Shown piece after piece: positions 57,911 through 64,000 of a stretch of DNA of 64,000 bases (the stretch's first letter is position 1; the number at the start of each line of letters is the position of its first letter). This DNA is from Edaphochlamys debaryana (lineage: Eukaryota > Chlorophyta > Chlorophyceae > Chlamydomonadales). The notes beneath the pieces were generated by a model, which saw nothing but the letters and a program-made list of their open reading frames with translations, was not told the origin of the DNA and made no database searches. The DNA lies in assembly GCA_016858145.1 (NCBI GenBank), contig JAEHOE010000093.1:310001-374000 (forward strand). The letters are read 5' to 3'. The position numbers were made by a program, and so were the translations under genes.

Positions 57911-60900
57911 TCACCGCAGTGCCCCGCCGCCGCCGCCCTCTCCCCCCGCCGCGCCCCCGCCGCCGGCCCCCGGGGCGCCTGCGAAGGAGTCGCTCCGCAG
58001 CTGCTGCTGCTCCACCCACAGCACCGGCAGCTGGGGGGAGGCCAGGACCTGACAGGGGGGAGGGGGGGAGGGGAAGGGGAAGGGGAAGGGTAGGAGGGGG
58101 TGGGGTTATGGGATATGGGTTCCGAGCAGGGGAGGAGGGAATGGGGAGAGGCTGGCGGAAGGCAAGCAGGGGGCAGGGGGCGATGGGGATGACACCCTGT
58201 GTGGCGTGTGGCCCGCGTTCGCTAAGCAGGGGCAGGGGCAGGGCAGCCCTCAGCCTTGAGCTCCGTGCTCCCTGGGCAGGGCCGTGCACAGCACCCCCAT
58301 CCCCATCCCCATCCCACCCTCCAGCATCCCCATCCCCATCCCATCCCCATCCCCCGTTGCCATCCCCGCGTCCTTAGCCCCCGCCCCGCCCTCCACATGC
58401 ACCTTGAGCGGCGGCAGCGTGAGCAGCCCCCGCACCCGGAACTGCTGCGGCTGAGTGGTGAAGTCAATCTGGATAGTCTCGTCGTCCGCCTCGCTGGGGG
58501 GGTAGGGGAGGGGTAGGGGGAAGGGGCTTAGGAAGGGGGGAGTTTTAAAACCTTGGCCGGTACCGGTACTTTGCCGTGCAAACAAAGCAAATGGCCGACC
58601 AGGGAAAGGGCTCTGGTGCCTGCACCGCCCCTTCTTTCCTGACCCCTCGTCCTCCTGCCGGCGGACCTAACTGCCCCTCACTCCCTCAGCCAGAAAACAG
58701 CCCAAACCGTAGCCTCCTCCCCTCCGCCCCCCGCCCCATCCCCCGCCCCACTCACTTCTCATCGTCCGCCGCCAGAGCCTGCGCCGCCCGCGCCGCCTTA
58801 CTAATATGTACGGAATTGCCGAGTACGAGCGCCGCCAGGTGGTCCTCGTCCAGCGCGCCGCCCGCCATGAGATCCATTCCGCCGACGGCGGCGGATCCAA
58901 ATTGGGCCTGCATGGCGAGCCCCAGCGGCGTCCCTGGCGCCGCCACGCCGCCAGGCCCTGCCGCCGCCGCTGCGGCGGCGGCCGCCGCCGGGCTGAGCAC
59001 CATGCCGCCGCCAAACGGGTTCCACTGCCCGCCGGCGGCGGCGGCGGCGCCGTTGGGCGTGGCGGCGACGCTGCCCGGCCGGCCGCCGCCGGCGGCAATC
59101 ATGGCGGGACCCAGTCCTAAGCGCAACGGCGTGAGTCCGAGCAAGGCGAGATTGCCGCCGACGACGCTGCCCGTGTTGCCGCCGCCGCCGCCTCCGGCGG
59201 CGGCCGCCGCCAGGAGGGACGGCATGGAGCCGCCGGCTGGGCGGATGCCGCTGACGGAGCCGCCGACGCGTACGGCAGCCGAGGAGGTGTCGTACAGGGA
59301 GGCCAACGGGTCGGCCAGGGCGGGCGGCAGTGGGTTGCGGTTGAGGGGGGCCATAACGAAGGGATGACGTAAGAGCTCCTCGGCGGTTGGTCGGGCCGAG
59401 GGGTCTCGCTGGGGGGAGGAGTGACATCGAAGTGGGGAGGGAGGCGTCAGGTGCGGGGTGGCAGTGGCGGGGGAAGGGCAGGTGGGGCAGAGGAGCAACA
59501 TGTGGGGGGTGGCGGGGTAGTGACAGAGACAGAGCTACCGGCGGCCGAGCCACACTCACAAACACACGCGCACTTATACTGATCACGCGCCGGCCCTGCG
59601 CATCCTAAGCACACGCGCGCACCTGCAGGCACAGCAGGATGAACTCCGATGCCTGGGGCGATAGGTGGTCTGGGATGGCTGGGAGGTCCGGGGAGGAGGC
59701 GATCTGGGGTGGGGCGGGGTGGTTGGGGTGTTGGTGGGGGCTGGGGATGGCGGGGTGGGGTTGGGGTTGGAGCAGCGGTAGGGCCAGACGACTGTGAGCT
59801 GAAGATCCGTGTGTCCTACGACACTGTGCCGTGCCGTACCTTGAAGATGGCCTGCACCTGGCTGGTACACTGGCTCCAGGGGGGCTTGCCTGCGGGGGGC
59901 AAGAGCACAAGACAGAGGGCTGATGGGGCAGGGGAGAACACCATGACACATGGCCCCTCATTGCCCACCACCGGTTCCTGATCCGAAGCCCTCGGCCGTT
60001 TCCGTCGGCCCTCGCCCACCCCGTCCCCTGTGCGCCCTTGCGACCGACGCGTCACGAAACACACACGCTTCACCCCCCGCTCCCCCCCCACCTGTGGCCA
60101 TCTCCAGCACGGTGCAGCCCACCGACCAGATGTCCGCCTGCACGCCGTACCCCTGCTGCTTGATCACCTGGGGGGTGGTGGGGGTGAGGAGGGTTGGGGA
60201 TTGCGGTTGGGTTGCGGGGTTGGGGGTTGGGCGGGTTGGGCGAGGGGCTGAGGCGAAGAGGGGGCAAGCAGAAGAGGAGGCCATGCGATGAGGAGGCCGG
60301 TAGCGGGCTGGCGGGCGGGGGGTCCTGTGCGGGGAGCAGTACAGAACAGACCACGCTGTCCCGCATCCGTACGCCGTACGCCCTGCCGTACACGTCGTAC
60401 CTCGGGCGCCATCCAGTACGCACTGCCCTTGAAGGATCGCGTGAACGAGACCTGGGGCAGGGGACGGGAGTCCAGATAGAGGTGGGTGAGTGCAATCTCC
60501 CTCTTCCTCCCTCAGTCCCGTACGGCGAGATCTCACCCAACCTGATCCGATCTACCAGATCTCCCACCAGATCCCACCTGCTCCATGAGCTGCTTGGCCA
60601 TCCCGAAGTCCGCCAGTTTGAGCACCCCGGTCTTCTCCAGGAGCAGGTTGGCGCCCTGTGAGAGGAAAAAAGGACAGGAGAGGTGCAAGGTTAAAGAACG
60701 CTGTCGGCGGCATCCCCATGAAACAGCCCCCCCCCTCCTCCTCCCCCCCCCCCTTGGCCTCCTCCCCCCCTCTCCCCCCTTGCCTCCCCCTCTTCCCCCT
60801 CTTGCCTCCCCCCTCCCCCCCACCTTGACGTCTCTGTGCACGGTCCGCTGCGCGTGCAGGTACGCCAGCCCCAGCAGCAGCTGCCGCGTGTAGATGGCCA

Positions 60901-62684
60901 CCAGGGGCTCGGGCAGGGGGCCGAAGCGGGAGAGCTGCGAGGACAGCGAGCCGCCGGGGACGTACTCTGGGGGGTGGGGGAGAGGAGGGGGGAGCGGGGG
61001 TCACGTGAGGTGGGGGTAGGGTGGGCGGGAGGGTGGAGGGGTGCGGGTGGGCGGTGGGGAGGTGGGTGTCGAGGCTGCAGGCCGGCGTCTCCTGCACGGA
61101 TAGGGAGCAGGCAGGCGGCCTCCGGGGCCCGCTCGTGCTGATGCCGTGCGTGTGTGGGCGATTGGGCCCGGCTTTGACACCTCATCCCGACCGCAAGGCG
61201 TCTCACGAAGCGTGCACCCGCCACGCCAGTCCGACGCCGGGATCTCCTGCCCTCCCACGCTTCTTCCCCACGCGCACACGACTACGCCGCACCCCCCTCC
61301 TGCCCCTCTCCTTCCCACCCAGGCACCCACCCACCCACCCAAAAAGATGTACAGCGGCGCCCCCCCGCCGGCCGGCGGCACCGCCCCGGGCGTGGACCGC
61401 TGCGTCCCCACGTAGCGCACGATGTTGGGGTGCCGCAGCTGACTCAGCAGCGCCACCTCCCGCTCCAGCTGCGCAACCGCCTCGGCGGCGCCGCCGCGGT
61501 TGGGCCCGCCGCCGCCGCCGCCGCCGCCCGTCGCCGCCATGTCCACCAGCCCCGCCGGCACCTCCTTGACGGCCAGGAGCTCGCCCGTGTCGCAGTTGAG
61601 CGCGAGGTAGACCTAGATGGGGGGGAAGGTGAAGGTGTGTTGGGGTTGGGGTTCTCAGCGTGGGGTTTAGGGGAAGGGGTGGGGGAGGGGGGGGTGGGGT
61701 GCGGAGGGGGAAGGGGGGGAGGGGTGGGTGGGATGCGGGGGAGGGCCGGGGGGCGAGAGGTCGAGGGGAGGGCGGGGCGTGAGCTAGGGAGGGCCATTGG
61801 AGAAGGCCGCCCCGGCGACTGACGCTCGAGCTGGCACCCCCCCGGCACCAGAGCCTCTCAACGCCTGCGCTGCGCTGCGGAGGCCCGGGCGGGAGGGAGC
61901 GGCCATCACGGGCCCGTAGGGCCCAGACGGGCCCACGCCCTCAGGCTCACACCGGGCCCCGGGCCCGGGGCCCCTACTGATACTCTTCTTTCCCGGGGTC
62001 TCCGTTCCGTCCAGACCCCGCCCCGCCGCCGTCGGCCCCCGGCCCCCGGCTTGCCTGGCCGAAGCTCCCAGAGCCAATGCCCTCGCCCTTGCGCCACCGA
62101 ACAGGGACCGTGGGGGAGGGGTCGCGGAGCAGGGGCTGGAGCAAAGATGCGTCCGTCTGTGCCACAGCATCTGCTCTAGACACCACTGCCACCTGCCGCC
62201 ACGCCGCCGGCGAGCCGACCGCCGACGCGTCGCCGGCGGCTGCCGCCGCCGCCGCCGCTGCCGCCACCGCCGCCGATGAGCCGTGGTGGATGCCGTTGGC
62301 GGCAGCTGCCGCCGCCGCAGCGGCGGCGGCCGCGGACGCGGCGGCGGTGGGCGGCAGGACTGCGCCGGGAGGGCCCGCCAGGGGTTGGGCGCCCAACGGC
62401 CCATCCCCTTGGCCCAGCAGGGTCTGTTGCCCGGCGGGGCCCCGCTTGAAGAGGCGTGCCGTCAAACCGCCTCCGCCAAGGGGCGCGACTGGTACCGGGC
62501 CCTCCCCTGCCGTGCTCTCCTGGTCCGCGAAGGCCTGAACGGGGGTGCTGTCCTCGCCGCCGAGCAAGGGCTGGCTGTCTCCCGGCCCGTGCTTGGAGGC
62601 TGGCCATGCCGCGGCAGCGCCGGGGGATGAGGGGCCATGCGGAGAGGATGTCCCGCTCTCGGGCTTAGACCCGCAGACTCCCAT
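57911..62684 (-). CDS. MAP kinase kinase kinase (MEKK/ANP type)
   Basis: 11 exons, high to low: 62684-62055, 61612-61339, 60966-60824, 60655-60578, 60451-60401, 60167-60092, 59889-59840, 59703-59623, 59408-58756, 58493-58403, 58048-57911 (754 residues). The N-terminus MGVCGSKP fits N-myristoylation with a nearby palmitoylable Cys. After an Ala-rich region come [12 protein letters not shown] (203-214), AVKEV (Lys226), [42 protein letters not shown] (Asp347), DFGMAK (365-370), [32 protein letters not shown], and [18 protein letters not shown]. These are diagnostic of STE11-class MAP3Ks such as plant ANP/NPK1. The C-terminal tail is Ala/Gly-rich and ends in a short Gly-rich exon. Role: phosphorylates MAP2Ks, probably at a membrane. 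The first intron has a GC donor within the Gly loop. A (GPNRGG) Gly-rich insert lies between Lys226 and helix C. Confidence 0.93.
58294..58354. repeat. CCCCAT-type intronic repeat
   Basis: Irregular tandem CCCCAT hexamers (ATGGGG on the coding strand) inside the MAP3K intron 58049-58402. Confidence 0.8.
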
Positions 62685-62783
62685 CGACTAAGCTAGGATG
62701 GCGCTAGGAAGACGCGGCCGGCGTCCGCTGCTCCGCAAGGGACGGCCGGGGTCAACATCTTCTGGCTCCAAACCAAGCTAGGA

Positions 62784-62790
62784 TATTATA
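62784..62790 (-). promoter_or_regulatory. Possible TATA box of the MAP3K gene
   Basis: TATAATA on the - strand in an AT-rich island, about 100 nt before the ATG at 62684, implying a leader of about 70 nt. Confidence 0.5.
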
Positions 62791-63633
62791 GCTTTCGTGG
62801 TATCATCTTTACATTACATCCGTCACGGCTATGTGTTTAAGATAGAAGCTGTGGACTCTGGCTCGAAGCCAAGTGGCGAAACAACGTGGAAAAAAGCAAA
62901 GCGCTGCAGCGTTGGTGTATCAATCGAATTGAAGCTTCGTTGAGCTATGGCGACACTACTGGCGACAGAACCAACTGCGCGGCTGAGGCCGATGCAGCAG
63001 ATTGCCCGCTCGCTCGCCGTCCCTCGTCGCACTAATTCTATGTGGTCCACTGTGTACACTCACATGCCTGACAATGTATACTGACACGTACAGCGCCTGG
63101 CCCGCTCGCATCCCGCCCGCACGCTGCCCCCCGCGTCCGGTAGTGCGCTGCCAAAGTCCCGCATCCTGACGATGGCAGCTCCCAGCAACTGGTTGCCAAT
63201 AGCTTTCGTTCGATAGAGATATGTTAAGCCCGGGCTGGGTTCGGAGTCGGCTCCCCGGTCCAGAGCCCGACCCCGGTCCCGGACCCTGGCCCCAACGAGT
63301 GGGGGACCAGCTCACAAGGGCCCCTACGACGGGCTAGGGCAGGCCCCCGGCCAGCAGTAGGCCCCTCACCTGAGGGCCACGCGTGACTAGCTCACAAGCC
63401 CCCGGCCAGCGCCTCTCGCCTGGGGTCAGGGGGGAGTCCTCCTCCTGCCTGGAGAAGGCCGCGTGGCTTGGAGCAGGGGCGGTGCCACGCGAGCTCACCC
63501 CCATAGCCCCCGCAGGCCTGTGAACTGTTCTCGCGCAGCCCTGCCCCCGTTCCCGCCCCTGCCCGCGCCGACACTCGAGGGCAGGCGCTGGAAACACGCC
63601 CGACTGAAGCAGCAAGCGGGGGCTACGTGCCCC

Positions 63634-63673
63634 GAGTCCACGTGCGCACCAGGGAGTCCACGTGCGCACGAGT
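63634..63673. repeat. 20-bp tandem duplication
   Basis: gagtccacgtgcgcac occurs twice, 20 bp apart. Confidence 0.85.
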
Positions 63674-64000
63674 GCATGCGGAAGCCCGGACACTTCAGGA
63701 GCAGCACCTCAACTGTGACAACCGGTGACAAGGCCTGTGGAGTGTGGACAGGGGGCACCGTGGACAGAGGGCCGAGTTCGCAACCCGTGGGCCGGCCCTG
63801 GCCGTGGGGTCCCGCCCCCCCCCCCCCGGAGATGCTGGGGTCATTGCAACGAGCTGCCATTCGGGTCTGTCCTGTCAGGTGGTGGGGATGGAGCCCGGAA
63901 GGTGCCCTGCCAGCGTGCCAGGCTGCCACGGTTCAACCACCACTGGAGAGAGAGAGGTATAACACAGGCGGGAGGGGGCCGGGAGCGGCCAGGCACGCAG

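Larger units (their letters stand above)
62685..64000. other. Upstream region of the MAP3K gene to window end
   Basis: Holds a possible TATA box at 62784-62790, short direct repeats (63634-63673; also two agctcacaag blocks near 63310 and 63391, each close to a cccccggccagc), and a poly-C run near 63817. No gene is supported. Confidence 0.5.

Noticed and set aside
62850..62880. tRNA-like B-box (ggctcgaagcc)
   Set aside because: No matching A-box or cloverleaf can be drawn upstream.
63334..63929. Overlapping - strand frames at the window end
   Set aside because: Pro/Gly-rich with no domain and made partly of short repeats.
1..64000. CRISPR arrays, rRNA genes, prokaryotic operons
   Set aside because: No spaced direct repeats, no rRNA-like conserved blocks, and the genes are intron-rich and eukaryotic.

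Overview
The window looks like nuclear DNA of a volvocine green alga (order Chlamydomonadales, Chlamydomonas/Volvox relatives). It is very GC-rich, and its genes have many short introns with strongly G/C-ending codons. Several genes are followed by TGTAA, the volvocine poly(A) signal. The gene content also fits: a gametolysin-type M11 metalloprotease, a proline-rich extracellular-matrix lectin, and low-complexity Ala/Gly/Pro inserts inside otherwise conserved domains. All gene models were built by hand from splice-site phase and domain continuity; there is no transcript evidence.

Layout, left to right. 90-3746 (+) is the 3' part of a secreted C-type-lectin/Kazal-like protein with a Ser-Pro rod. 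5113-7280 (+) is a low-complexity protein of unknown function. 10071-12435 (+) is an ankyrin-like repeat protein. It converges on 13484-17585 (-), an M11/gametolysin-like metalloprotease with an altered zinc motif. 18439-19620 (-) is a tiny five-exon LEA-like protein, divergent from 20277-28758 (+), a 14-exon F-box-like/leucine-rich-repeat protein whose N-terminus is uncertain. 30604-36645 (+) is a protein kinase whose catalytic domain is split by very large inserts. 36646-41280 is a gene-poor stretch with one orphan reading frame and degenerate repeats. 41281-50966 (+) is a 28-exon FUSC-like membrane protein with two transmembrane blocks. 51993-56307 (+) is an Msp1/ATAD1 AAA-ATPase. It converges on 57911-62684 (-), a MAP3K (MEKK/ANP-type) kinase with an N-myristoylation motif.

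The genes form no operon or obvious pathway; this is an ordinary chromosomal neighbourhood mixing cell-wall/matrix functions (lectin, M11 protease), signalling (two kinases), membrane transport and mitochondrial or peroxisomal protein quality control. The most unusual points are: four phase-consistent GC-AG introns in three genes, each in or beside conserved kinase or ATPase sequence; a palindromic TTACAGCGGCTGTAA placed to serve both convergent genes at 56985-56999; a metalloprotease with HDLAH in place of HExxH; a partial exon copy inside the next intron of the Msp1 gene; and a conflict of reading frames at the start of the F-box/LRR gene.
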